NCBI GenBank assembly: GCA_011369465.1
Contig: DRQG01000117.1
Coordinates: 1-41,351, forward strand
Source: Caldithrix abyssi
GTDB taxonomy: Bacteria; Calditrichota; Calditrichia; Calditrichales; Calditrichaceae
DNA length: 41,351 nucleotides
Direction: 5' to 3'
Both the position numbers and the translations under genes were made by a program. The notes below the pieces were generated by a model that was given only the letters and a program-made list of their open reading frames with translations, made no database searches and had not been told where the DNA came from. Shown in pieces: positions 6,934 to 14,728 of this stretch. The stretch's first letter is position 1. Every line of letters begins with the position of its first letter.

Positions 6934-7812
6934 ATGGCAAATGATTTATTGCGAGAACTGAATTCCGGTAAAATCCTGCTTAGCGACGGGGCAATGGGCA
7001 CGGAATTGCAAAAGCGCGGCATGCCCGCTGGCAGTTGTCCCGAACTGCTCAATATCGAACAGCCGGATGTGGTACAATCCGTTTACCGCGACTACTATCA
7101 GGCCGGGTCGGATATTGTTGAAACCAACACCTTCGGCGGTAACCGGTTTCGTCTGAAACATTACGGTTATGAGAAGCGGGTTAGCGAATTTTGCCGACGG
7201 GCGGCGGAACTGGCCAAAGAGATTTGTCCGGCCGGTAAATATGTGGCCGGTTCCATCGGGCCGAGCGGGGAAATTCTGGAACCGCTGGGTTCGATGTCTG
7301 CAACAGAAGCCTATGACGCCTTTGCCGAACAGGCGGCCGCTCTGGCTGCGGGTGGCGCGGATGTGCTGTTTGTGGAAACCATGATGGATGTGGAAGAGGC
7401 GGTTCTGGCCGTAAGGGCAGCCAAAGAAGCAACGGATTTGCCGGTTTCGGGCACCATGACCTTTGACTTGACCGATAGCGGCCCGCGCACCTCTTACGGT
7501 ACGGATGCAGCAACGGCCGTTCAGCGATTGAGCGAAGCAGGGGCAGATATTTTGGGCGCCAACTGCGGCAACGGGATGGAAGTGGTTTTACAAACAATGA
7601 AGGTGATGCGGCCGCTTACCGAAAAGCCTCTTCTGGCTCAGCCTAATGCAGGCATTCCGGAAATGGTAGATAAAGCTCTTGTTTATAGTGAAACACCGGA
7701 AACCATGCGGGATAAATACAAAGAGCTTATCGATATGGGAGTGAATATTATCGGCGGGTGTTGCGGGACGAACGCGGAATATATCCGTATGCTGCGCAGA
7801 CTCATCGGATGA
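6934..7812 (+). CDS. homocysteine S-methyltransferase family protein
   Basis: A 292-residue cytosolic TIM-barrel protein of the zinc homocysteine methyltransferase family, the same fold as the first domain of MetH and as betaine-homocysteine methyltransferase. Seen motifs: LLSDGAMGTELQKRG (15-29), ETNTFGGNRFRL (63-74), GSIGPSGEILEPLG (107-119), and the zinc ligands C211 (GANCGNG) and C276-C277 (GGCCGT). It lacks the folate, B12 and activation domains of MetH, so it must use another methyl donor (S-methylmethionine, betaine) or act with a separate corrinoid protein; none lies beside it. Its last 11 bases overlap the end of the convergent peptidase gene. Confidence 0.8.
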   Translation: MANDLLRELNSGKILLSDGAMGTELQKRGMPAGSCPELLNIEQPDVVQSVYRDYYQAGSDIVETNTFGGNRFRLKHYGYEKRVSEFCRRAAELAKEICPAGKYVAGSIGPSGEILEPLGSMSATEAYDAFAEQAAALAAGGADVLFVETMMDVEEAVLAVRAAKEATDLPVSGTMTFDLTDSGPRTSYGTDAATAVQRLSEAGADILGANCGNGMEVVLQTMKVMRPLTEKPLLAQPNAGIPEMVDKALVYSETPETMRDKYKELIDMGVNIIGGCCGTNAEYIRMLRRLIG

Positions 7813-8521
7813 GTTTCTGTAAACGTCTTATCCGTTCCGGCAGGGGAGGATGGGTAGAAAAAAAATTAAATCCTGCCGGATTCCCCCGTTGTTTGTCATG
7901 CATACGTCGAAGCATATTTATCGCGGCTTCACGCTCAAAACCGGCGCTGCCCATAAGCAGGGTGCCGTAGTGATCGGCATGAAATTCGTTTTCCTGCGAA
8001 TAGCTGCTTTGAATGAGCTGGGTGATGGTCTGTTTGGCCAGTTGGCCCAGCGCCCCTCCTTTTTGTAAAGCCGCAGCGATCATATTGAGTGAATGACTGG
8101 TCATAATGCGCTTTAAGGGATGACCGCTGACAATGTGTACAATCTCATGCCCCAAAACCGCCGCTATCTCATCGGCATTTTGCCGGCACAAATCAATCAG
8201 GCCGTTGCTGATAAATACAAAGCCGCCGGGTAAAGCAAAGGCGTTTACATCGCTGGATTCAAATACGTAGAAATCGAACCTCCGCAAAGGATTTTTTACC
8301 CGTTGTACCAGGCGATTTCCCACATCAGATATCAATGAGGTATAAGCTGCGTTTTCACTGACGCGCAGTTCGGACAGCATCTGATCAGCCATTTCACGGC
8401 CCACGGCGCGTTCCGAGCGCAGGGCTTCTTCCTCACTGCCAAAATAGGACTTCAGAATCCATTTGGGCTTGCGCAGTTTGCGTCCGGCCGCCCGGCCGAG
8501 ATTGTAAAAAAAATCGCTCAT
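7802..8521 (-). CDS. M48 family zinc metallopeptidase
   Basis: A 239-residue Ste24/HtpX-superfamily peptidase. The zinc site is complete: H125-E126-x-x-H129 (LGHEIVHIVSGH) and E179 in SYSQENEFHADHYG; ALPGGFVFISNGL (96-108) and HPPLPERI (224-231) are typical of the BepA/LoiP-type group. No signal peptide or membrane helix is visible, unlike most periplasmic members, so it may be cytoplasmic or the true start may be missed. Likely role is protein quality control. It converges on and overlaps the methyltransferase gene by 11 bp. The gene upstream on the same strand (8606-9064) is separated by a hairpin. Confidence 0.85.
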   Translation of the reverse strand: MSDFFYNLGRAAGRKLRKPKWILKSYFGSEEEALRSERAVGREMADQMLSELRVSENAAYTSLISDVGNRLVQRVKNPLRRFDFYVFESSDVNAFALPGGFVFISNGLIDLCRQNADEIAAVLGHEIVHIVSGHPLKRIMTSHSLNMIAAALQKGGALGQLAKQTITQLIQSSYSQENEFHADHYGTLLMGSAGFEREAAINMLRRMHDKQRGNPAGFNFFSTHPPLPERIRRLQKLIR

Positions 8522-8563
8522 AAAACCTGCAAAGAATAGATGAATTGGTGAATAGGTGAATTA

Positions 8564-8606
8564 ATGGAGTGTTGGAATATTGAACAGCATTTCTCCAACA
8601 CTCCAT
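8564..8606. terminator. hairpin after the acetyltransferase gene
   Basis: ATGGAGTGTTGGA (8564-8576) and TCCAACACTCCAT (8594-8606) form a perfect 13-bp stem with a 17-base loop, ending on the stop codon of the GNAT gene. There is no T-run, so it may act as a transcript-end stem rather than a classical terminator. The words are shared with 6822-6891. Confidence 0.45.
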
Positions 8607-9064
8607 TACTCCAACCTTCCACGACCCCGTTTTTTGCTTTCCTTCTTCATATAGTGTTCCGGATGGGGCAACGGCTTAAATCCGTATTTTGCGTACAGCC
8701 CGTGGGCGTCCAGCGTGGCCAGCAGCATGGGCATTCCTTTGCGCAAAACCGGATGATCCATAATACAATCCATGAACCATTTTCCCAATCCCTGCCCTCT
8801 GTATTCTTCCGCAATAATGACATCGCACAAATAAGCAAAGGTGGTCTGGTCGGTGATAACACGGGCGAAACCGATTTGCTTTTCCCGCTGAAAAAGACCG
8901 AAACAGAGCGAATGTTCCAGGGTTTCTTTAACCGTTTGCAACGAACGCCCTTTGGCCCAGTACGCACTGCTAATCATGCGGTGTATCGCTTCCACATCCA
9001 TCCGTTTGACGTCGGTATGAATGGTGAAATCGTTTTGGTGCCATTCTTTGTACGGGAATTGCAT
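8606..9064 (-). CDS. GNAT family N-acetyltransferase
   Basis: A 152-residue single-domain acetyltransferase. The acetyl-CoA pyrophosphate loop is EEYRGQGLGKW (residues 86-96), preceded by the beta-4 strand FAYLCDVIIA. The C-terminal LYAKYGFKPLPHPEHYM is the usual Y..GF end of the fold with a HPEHYM tail common in a group of uncharacterised GNATs. The substrate is unknown. The C-terminus is Lys/Arg-rich. It lies downstream of word cluster B and is followed by a hairpin, so it is probably monocistronic. Confidence 0.85.
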   Translation of the reverse strand: MQFPYKEWHQNDFTIHTDVKRMDVEAIHRMISSAYWAKGRSLQTVKETLEHSLCFGLFQREKQIGFARVITDQTTFAYLCDVIIAEEYRGQGLGKWFMDCIMDHPVLRKGMPMLLATLDAHGLYAKYGFKPLPHPEHYMKKESKKRGRGRLE

Positions 9065-9069
9065 AGTTT

Positions 9070-9655
9070 TATATTTTGGCTATTAGCTATTAGCTGCCTG
9101 CCCTGAGCGTAGTCGAAGGGTCAGTTATCCCCGCCACGGCGGGTTCTTCGCTTCGCTACGAAAGTTTTAAGTTCTAAAATCAACATTCGTTAATCGGTGT
9201 TCAAAGTTCAACTTTATGTTATTGGTTATTGAATTGGCTGTTAGCTGTTGGCTATTGGCTGTAAGCTATCGCCCTTAATTCGTAATTCACTCCCAGTATC
9301 CGGTTCCCAGTTTCCAATTTCGATTTACTAATTTCCAGTTTTTAGTTCTCAGTTACTAAGTTATTGAGTTATTAAGTTATTGGGTTATTAGTTCCCAGTT
9401 TCGAATTTCCAGTTTCCAGCATCCAGTTCCTATTTACTCGTCACGCGTCACCTGTCACTTGTTACTTTTTTCTTGCGTTACTTTGTGCCTTTGTCCCTTT
9501 GCCCCTATGTGCCTATTTATTCGTAATTCGTAATTTAATGATTCGTAATTGTTTTCCAGTTTCCAGCATCAAGCATCCAGTTCCCAATTCCCAGTTCCGA
9601 GTTTCCAATTTCCATTTACCCGTCACCAGTTACTTAACGCTCTGTGCCAAAGCAA
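9070..9655. repeat. low-complexity word cluster B
   Basis: Nearly 590 bp without a gene. Word families in order: GGCTATTAGCTATTAGCT; CCCTGAGCGTAGTCGAAGGG; the CCCCGCCACGGCGGG...CTACGAAAGTT block (9129-9166); GCTGTTGGCTATTGGCTG; AATTCGTAATTC; GTTCCCAGTTTCCAATTTC; GTTATTGAGTTATTAAGTTA; TTTCCAGTTTCCAGCATCC; CGTCACGCGTCACCTGTCAC; TTTGTGCCTTTGTCCC; ATTCGTAATTCGTAATT; and a second TTCCAGCATCAAGCATCCAG run. The order is close to that of clusters A and C. Confidence 0.8.
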
Positions 9656-9680
9656 CATAAATGTTGCGGTACGTTCATTA

Positions 9681-11231
9681 TTACAACGGTATATTTCCAT
9701 GCTTTTTGGGCGGATTGCTGTCTGCCTTATTCTCCAGCATACGCAGGGCCTGAATGATGCGCACCCGGGTATAGCGCGGTTCGATCACCTCGTCGATGTA
9801 ACCCCGTTCCGCTGCCAGATAAGGGTTGGCGAATTTTTCGCGGTATTCCTGTTCCTTTTGGGCCAGCATGGCTTCCGGGTCTTCGCTGGCGGCAATTTCC
9901 TTTTTAAAGATGATTTCCGCTGCGCCCTTCGGCCCCATAACGGCAATTTCGGCGGTGGGCCAGGCGTAGTTGGCGTCAGCGCGAATGTGTTTGGAACTCA
10001 TCACGTCGTAAGCGCCGCCATAGGCTTTACGGGTGATGACGGTAACTTTGGGTACCGTAGCTTCGGCAAACGCGTACAGCAACTTGGCGCCCTGCTTGAT
10101 GATGCCGCCCCATTCCTGAGCCGTGCCCGGCAAAAAACCGGGGACGTCTTCAAAGGTAATTAAGGGAATATTGAAAGCGTCGCAAAAACGGACAAAACGC
10201 GCCCCTTTTACCGAGGCGTCGGTGTCCAGCACACCGGCCAGATGCGCCGGCTGATTGGCCACAATTCCTACCGAATACCCGTCAATACGGGCAAATCCTA
10301 CAATAATGTTTTTGGCATAATCGGGATGGATTTCAAAAAAACTGCCTCTGTCGATAACCAGTTCGATCACTTCTTTCATATCATAAGGCTGGTGGGGCCG
10401 TTCGGGAATAAAATCATCCAGCTCATCCACCAGTCGGTCGGGTGGATCATCGCCAGGCAAACGGGGTGGATCATCCAGATTGTTGGACGGAATATAAGAG
10501 ACGAGCTGCCGGATTTTCTGCAGACACTCGATATCGTTCTCACAGGTTAAATGATTAACGCCGCTTTTGGAAGCGTGGGTTTCCGCGCCGCCCAATTCCT
10601 CTGAGGTGACTTCCTCGTGAGTAACAGTTTTCACCACATTCGGCCCGGTTACAAACATATAGCTGGTGCCTTTTACCATAAAAGTGAAATCGGTAATGGC
10701 CGGCGAATACACCGCACCGCCGGCGCACGGCCCCATAATAGCGGATATTTGCGGAATAACGCCCGAAGCCAGGGTGTTGCGCAGGAAAATTTCCGCATAG
10801 CCGCCCAGACTGACCACCCCTTCCTGAATACGCGCCCCGCCGGAATCGTTTAAACCGATTACCGGCGCACCTACTTTCATAGCCTGATCCATAATTTTAA
10901 TAATCTTTTCAGCGTGCGCCTCCGACAGGCTACCGCCGAAAACCGTAAAATCTTGTGAGAATACAAACACCAGACGACCGCCTATATTCCCATAACCGGT
11001 AACGACGCCGTCACCCAGATAATGTTGTTTGTCCAGTCCGAAATCTTTGGATCGATGCTTTACCAGCATATCCATTTCCACAAAACTGCCTTCGTCCAGT
11101 AGATAATCAATCCGTTCGCGTGCTGTTAATTTACCTTTGGCGTGTTGAGCTTCGATACGTTTTTCACCGCCGCCCAACAGGGCTTCTGCGCGCAGTTTCT
11201 GCAGGTGCTGGAATTTGTCTTTGTGTTTCAT
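9681..11231 (-). CDS. acyl-CoA carboxylase carboxyltransferase (propionyl-CoA carboxylase beta-type)
   Basis: A 516-residue carboxyltransferase of the PccB/MmdA family, which moves CO2 from carboxybiotin to propionyl-CoA (giving methylmalonyl-CoA), or the reverse in sodium-pumping decarboxylases. Visible signatures: [20 protein letters not shown] (31-50), [30 protein letters not shown] (the N-domain oxyanion region), [25 protein letters not shown], and in the C-domain [20 protein letters not shown] and [15 protein letters not shown]-like ([11 protein letters not shown]). ATG at 11231 follows GAGGACTCT. No biotin carboxylase, biotin carrier or OadB-like gene is adjacent, so the partner is encoded elsewhere. 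Its functional companions are probably the mutase genes at 13660 and 14729. Confidence 0.9.
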   Translation of the reverse strand: MKHKDKFQHLQKLRAEALLGGGEKRIEAQHAKGKLTARERIDYLLDEGSFVEMDMLVKHRSKDFGLDKQHYLGDGVVTGYGNIGGRLVFVFSQDFTVFGGSLSEAHAEKIIKIMDQAMKVGAPVIGLNDSGGARIQEGVVSLGGYAEIFLRNTLASGVIPQISAIMGPCAGGAVYSPAITDFTFMVKGTSYMFVTGPNVVKTVTHEEVTSEELGGAETHASKSGVNHLTCENDIECLQKIRQLVSYIPSNNLDDPPRLPGDDPPDRLVDELDDFIPERPHQPYDMKEVIELVIDRGSFFEIHPDYAKNIIVGFARIDGYSVGIVANQPAHLAGVLDTDASVKGARFVRFCDAFNIPLITFEDVPGFLPGTAQEWGGIIKQGAKLLYAFAEATVPKVTVITRKAYGGAYDVMSSKHIRADANYAWPTAEIAVMGPKGAAEIIFKKEIAASEDPEAMLAQKEQEYREKFANPYLAAERGYIDEVIEPRYTRVRIIQALRMLENKADSNPPKKHGNIPL

Positions 11232-11335
11232 AGAGTCCTCTTGATAAAGAATAAGCGTTTTTATCGTTCAAATTTTTCATTATCTGGTTCGATCCTGCCA
11301 TCACTGGACAGGTTGATTGTAATTCTTACCTTGTT

Positions 11336-11522
11336 GTCATCCTGAGCCCCATTGTCATCCTGAGCCCCGTCGAAGGATGACATTAGGCCGACCTGATACC
11401 GTCTCATTGCCGCGTAATAGTTCGACGGTGCTCACTATGACGCTGTTGTTTGTTCCTGCGTCAGTAACCATCATGTCATCCTGAGCCCAACTGTCATCCT
11501 GAGCTACGTCGAAGGATGACAT
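11336..11522. repeat. 28-bp palindromic repeat group, left of the GIY-YIG gene
   Basis: Full palindromic units occur at 11354-11381 and 11493-11520 (plus orientation) and 11414-11441 (opposite orientation). The unit is GTCATnnTGAGC, three variable bases, then GTCGAAnnATGAC. Half units (GTCATCCTGAGCCC) precede two of them. The stretch 11407-11522 is one copy of a 116-bp direct repeat whose partner is at 11890-12005. It fills the gap between the GIY-YIG gene and the carboxylase gene. Confidence 0.8.
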
Positions 11523-11552
11523 ATATTCAATCGCTTGTTAAAAACTCTTCTA

Positions 11553-11849
11553 TCAGCGTTTCTTCAAATTATACCTTTTAGCTAACTCCGGCAATTGATC
11601 GAACTGCCCATGGATTAATGCTTCTTTTTTCGCTCTTCGCCAGCCCTTTATCTGCTTTTCTCTTTGTATGGCATAAATAACTTCGGGATATGATTCGGCA
11701 TACACTAAAGCCACAGGCCTTCTTTTAAAGGTGTAACATCCCGGATCTATTCCTTGCTGATGTTCTACAAGCCGGCGTTCAATATTGTTTGTAACACCTG
11801 TATAGTAGGAACCATCCGAGCATTTTAATATGTATATGTAATAATCCAT
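11553..11849 (-). CDS. GIY-YIG nuclease family protein
   Basis: A 98-residue single-domain GIY-YIG protein of the UvrC-N-terminal / UPF0213-like type. Seen: YYIYILKCSDGSYYTGVTNN (the GIY and YIG strands, residues 3-22), R26 in NIERRLVEH, the RRPVALVYAESYPEV strand with catalytic-type Glu at about position 52, and the QREKQIKGWRRAKKEALI helix. Such small proteins are presumed DNA endonucleases, but few are characterised. It is enclosed by two copies of a 116-bp repeat rich in palindromic units (left 11407-11522, right 11890-12005), which suggests a link with spread or maintenance of those repeats. The start ATG is the only one that preserves the first strand. Confidence 0.85.
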   Translation of the reverse strand: MDYYIYILKCSDGSYYTGVTNNIERRLVEHQQGIDPGCYTFKRRPVALVYAESYPEVIYAIQREKQIKGWRRAKKEALIHGQFDQLPELAKRYNLKKR

Positions 11850-11889
11850 TTGGTTGATTTGGTGATTATTCTTGCTGTTGTATCTTCTC

Positions 11890-12160
11890 TTGCCGCGTCA
11901 TAGTTCGACGGCGCTCACTATGACGCTGTGGTTTGTTCCTGAGTCAGCAACCACAATGTCTTCCTGAGCCCCAATGTCATCCTGAGCCCTGTCGAAGGAT
12001 GACATAACTGCCCGTGAACCATCGTAGAGCCCCCTCGTCCTGGTTCGACACGTCCCGCCTGCAGCGGGACTGCTCACCATGACGCTATTATTTATCTCAA
12101 TCCACCTTAGCGTCATCCTGAGCGTAGCCTATCCCGACTTGTTGGGGTCGAAGGATGACA
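11890..12160. repeat. 28-bp palindromic repeat group, right of the GIY-YIG gene
   Basis: Units at 11897-11924 (inverted) and 11976-12003 (direct) lie in the second 116-bp direct repeat (11890-12005); by hand comparison it differs from the left copy at about 13 positions. Two expanded units follow: 12037-12084, whose centre carries a GTCCCGCCTGCAGCGGGAC hairpin, and 12113-12160, whose centre carries about 20 extra bases (CTATCCCGACTTGTTGGGG). There is no gene in 11850-12176. Confidence 0.8.
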
Positions 12161-12176
12161 CGCTCGTTGCACATCC

Positions 12177-12905
12177 TCACATCATCCCTCTGGCCTTAAA
12201 ACTGAAATAATCCTTCTCGGAAAGAATAATATGATCGTACAACGGAATACCCAGTATATCGCCGCTTTTCACCAGCCGTTCTGTGATGGCCACATCTTCG
12301 TCGCTGGGCTCAACGTTACCGCTGGGATGGTTGTGCAATACGATAATGCCTTTGGCCATGTATCGCACGGCTTTGTTGAATACATCGCGCGGATGCACGA
12401 TGGATGAATCCAGCGTACCGCGGCTGACTTCAAAATCGGAGATACGCTTCATAGCTGTATCCAGCAAGACGACGAAAAAACATTCCTTATCGCGATGCCC
12501 CAGAACCGGTTGGTAGATGCGCGCTACCTCGGCCGGATTGCGAAAGCTGATCAGCTTGCTCTCGGCTTTTTCTTTTTGCAGATTGCGATAAATTTGGAAG
12601 GCTGCCAGCAAGGTAACTGCCTTGGCCGGACCGATACCGGGTATTTTCTGCAATTCTTTAAAGGAAGCATCGCTTAGCGCCTGTAAGGTACCGAATTCGT
12701 TTAATAACCTGCGGGCCAGTTCCACGGCATTATAACGCACGGTACCCTGTCCCAGTAAAATGGCGATAAGCTCCACGCTGGAAACGGATTCCGGACCTTC
12801 GCTCATCAAACGTTCGCGCGGACGATCGGCCACCGGCCAGTCGGTAATGCGGGAACGGTAAAAATTGTTTTTTTTACTTTTAGGCTCGTCCTCTTTCATA
12901 TTCAA
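12177..12905 (-). CDS. radC: RadC family JAB-domain protein
   Basis: A 242-residue RadC protein. Residues about 28-100 form the helical N-terminal region (RPRERLMSEGPESVSSVELI) with a helix-hairpin-helix, IPGIGPAKA (88-96). Residues about 120-240 form the JAB/MPN domain with E141 and the metal motif H191-N-H193-P-S-G...S201-D-x-D204, followed by a YDHIILS strand. The name reflects an old repair phenotype that was later questioned; homologues near mobile DNA are common. The gene follows the barrel protein gene region closely (13 bp between the barrel gene's stop and this start), so the two may be co-transcribed. Confidence 0.9.
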   Translation of the reverse strand: MNMKEDEPKSKKNNFYRSRITDWPVADRPRERLMSEGPESVSSVELIAILLGQGTVRYNAVELARRLLNEFGTLQALSDASFKELQKIPGIGPAKAVTLLAAFQIYRNLQKEKAESKLISFRNPAEVARIYQPVLGHRDKECFFVVLLDTAMKRISDFEVSRGTLDSSIVHPRDVFNKAVRYMAKGIIVLHNHPSGNVEPSDEDVAITERLVKSGDILGIPLYDHIILSEKDYFSFKARGMM

Positions 12906-12918
12906 AGTTTGTCAGAAT

Positions 12919-13623
12919 CTATAAATAGACGGATAACCCGAATTTTATAGTGTTCCATTGGATATAAGAATTATTTACTTTGTAAATATAGGTAAAGGGT
13001 TGAGCGTAACTGTATTTATTTTCGGTACTTTCTCCCTGGCGATAACCGATGGTGAGGGAATAATCAAATAATAAACTCATATTCCTCATAAAAAACCATT
13101 CGAGCCCGGCGGTCAATTCCAATCCAAATCTTCGGGTCGAAGATTTTATATCTTTATACGGTAAGATTTTACCGCTATCGGCATTCCAATAGGTTGAGTT
13201 ATAAGATTGGTTAGCCCAGCCGAAGAAAGGCCCGGCGCCAAAATAAAACTTAATATCGTCGTTTGGATTGGGATATATGATGTATTGAACGCTAATGTTT
13301 GTGTATATCTTGGAATCATCTTTATTCAACTGACTATCCAGACTATCCGTATTGTAAAAATAATCTGAATTTTCTATTTGTCTTTTATCCGCGGAAAAAC
13401 CGAGGCCTACGCGTAAAGCGCTGGTGTTATTGAAATGATATTTAAACGAAACCGACCCCCCTCGAAAATCCATAAATCGTAAAAACTCAACAATGCGCAA
13501 TTGAATGGAAAACTTAGGGAAGGTAAACCGGGTGCTGTCCGGATTTTCCTGAGGAAATCCGATAGATACAAGAAGAAAAACAAATATCACGCTCAATGCG
13601 AAAGGCGAATTTTTTTTTAACAT
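12919..13623 (-). CDS. outer-membrane beta-barrel-like protein
   Basis: A 234-residue exported protein. Residues 1-25 are a signal peptide (hydrophobic ALSVIFVFLLVSIGFPQ). The remainder alternates polar and hydrophobic residues in beta-strand pairs, for example ALRVGLGFSADK, YTNISVQYIIYP, IKFYFGAGPFFGWA, FGLELTAGLEWFF and MSLLFDYSLTIGYR. It ends with NTIKFGLSVYL, a plausible last barrel strand. It resembles 8-stranded OmpA/OmpW-like barrels in size, but I recognise no specific family. It is upstream of radC by 13 bp and downstream of the mutase small subunit; the functional link is unclear. Confidence 0.6.
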   Translation of the reverse strand: MLKKNSPFALSVIFVFLLVSIGFPQENPDSTRFTFPKFSIQLRIVEFLRFMDFRGGSVSFKYHFNNTSALRVGLGFSADKRQIENSDYFYNTDSLDSQLNKDDSKIYTNISVQYIIYPNPNDDIKFYFGAGPFFGWANQSYNSTYWNADSGKILPYKDIKSSTRRFGLELTAGLEWFFMRNMSLLFDYSLTIGYRQGESTENKYSYAQPFTYIYKVNNSYIQWNTIKFGLSVYL

Positions 13624-13659
13624 TATGCTCTCTCCTTTGCAATTGTGGGAAGTGTAAAT

Positions 13660-14070
13660 TTATTTAACGGAGTGTTTCTCGCTGTACCATCTTTTTATGT
13701 ATTCCACCGCCTCGGTTAGAGATGAACCCGGCCCGAACAGCCGACCGGTGCCCATTTCCTGTAGTTTTTTAATTTCTTCCTCGCCCATAATACCACCGCC
13801 GGTGAGCAGAACATCATCCATATTATTTTCTTTCATCAGTTTCAGTACACGCGGGAAAACGGTCATGTGTGCGCCGGAAAGAATGCTCAGAGCGATCACA
13901 TCCACGTCTTCCTGCATGGCGGCGTCCACGATCATTTCCGGGGTTTGGCGCAAACCGGTGTAAATTACCTCGAAACCGGCGTCGCGAAAGGTGGCGGCTA
14001 CAACTTTAGCGCCCCGGTCGTGGCCGTCCAGGCCCGCCTTGGCCACTAAAACACGTATCTTTTCAGACAT
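13660..14070 (-). CDS. methylmalonyl-CoA mutase, cobalamin-binding subunit
   Basis: A 136-residue stand-alone B12-binding domain. The base-off/His-on signature is complete: D15-G-H17-D-R-G20 ([10 protein letters not shown]), LSILSG (61-66) and LTGGGI (89-94). It is the small partner of the catalytic subunit encoded at 14729, as in the archaeal-type split mutases that isomerise (R)-methylmalonyl-CoA to succinyl-CoA with adenosylcobalamin. The order on the minus strand is catalytic subunit then this gene. They are separated by 658 bp filled with an inverted-repeat element and palindromes instead of being adjacent. GGAGAGC just upstream of ATG serves as ribosome binding site. Confidence 0.9.
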   Translation of the reverse strand: MSEKIRVLVAKAGLDGHDRGAKVVAATFRDAGFEVIYTGLRQTPEMIVDAAMQEDVDVIALSILSGAHMTVFPRVLKLMKENNMDDVLLTGGGIMGEEEIKKLQEMGTGRLFGPGSSLTEAVEYIKRWYSEKHSVK

Positions 14071-14118
14071 ATAGAAGCTCTCCTTTATTCATATATTTTT
14101 TACTATATGTTCTATTAT

Positions 14119-14422
14119 TGAGTCCACTGTAAAAAGGTTGTAGATGTCATTCCGGGCTTGTTCCGGATATAACATAGGATGCTGAAACAAGTTCAGCAGG
14201 ACGCGTTAGGTCATTCCGGGCTTGTTCCGGAATCCCGTGCCGTAAAACATAGGATGCTGAAATGAGTTCAGCACGACAGGTTACGCCATTCCGTCCCGCC
14301 CTAGCGGGATCGGAATCCATAACTTCAATAAAATCAACAGACCCTGAAACAAGCCTGTCCTGGCGTCAGGTCAGGGTTCAGGGTAACATTTTATTCGCAT
14401 CACCCTTTTTAGAATAGACTCA
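14119..14422. mobile_element. inverted-repeat (MITE-like) element, copy 3, enlarged
   Basis: The left end is TGAGTCCACTGTAAAAAGG and the right end CCCTTTTTAGAATAGACTCA. TTAT lies on both outer flanks (14115-14118 and 14423-14426), the reverse complement of the ATAA target at copy 1. At 304 bp it is about twice the size of the others because the interior carries three stacked modules: two CATTCCGGGCTTGTTCCGG...GCTGAAA..AGTTCAGCA units and one CATTCCGTCCCGCCCTAGCG unit like that in copy 1. It has split the mutase subunit genes. Confidence 0.8.
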
Positions 14423-14520
14423 TTATTATTGTCTAAAATAAACTTTATGCCGGAAAATAAGCCTTGTTTTTTTAATAAGTTATGGAAAATTTTAGTATCA
14501 TTTGTTGTTCAGGCCCATGT

Positions 14521-14700
14521 TCCACCCCCCTCATTCCCCCCTTGACAAGGGGGAAGTAAAAGGGGGTTATTGTGTGAGTTGCCACCACGTAAATGCCATT
14601 TAGGACAAACTTGATTTTCTATCAAATACTAAAGTGTTAATTCCCCATAGAAAAAATCAGACGATTCTTCACCCGATAAGTCGGGATTCGAAATGACAAT
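14521..14700. repeat. further palindromes in the mutase subunit gap
   Basis: CCCCCTT-GAC-AAGGGGG (14537-14553), with an outer CCCCCCTCATT/AAGTAAAAGGGGG arrangement, forms one palindrome. ATTCTTCACCCGATAAGTCGGG followed by TTCGAAATGAC (14665-14696) forms another, related to widespread GATTCTTCG...AATGAC repeats. With the element at 14119-14422, the gap 14071-14728 holds three unrelated palindrome families and no gene. Confidence 0.55.
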
Positions 14701-14728
14701 TCGGGTATGTGCATAAAGGCTATCGGCG

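Noticed and set aside
9549-10163. 204-residue plus-strand frame
   Set aside because: It overlaps the clear carboxylase gene on the opposite strand and begins in word cluster B.
12037-12084. Possible tRNA because of GGTTCGACA
   Set aside because: No acceptor stem, anticodon loop or CCA-side arm; the bases belong to an expanded palindromic unit.
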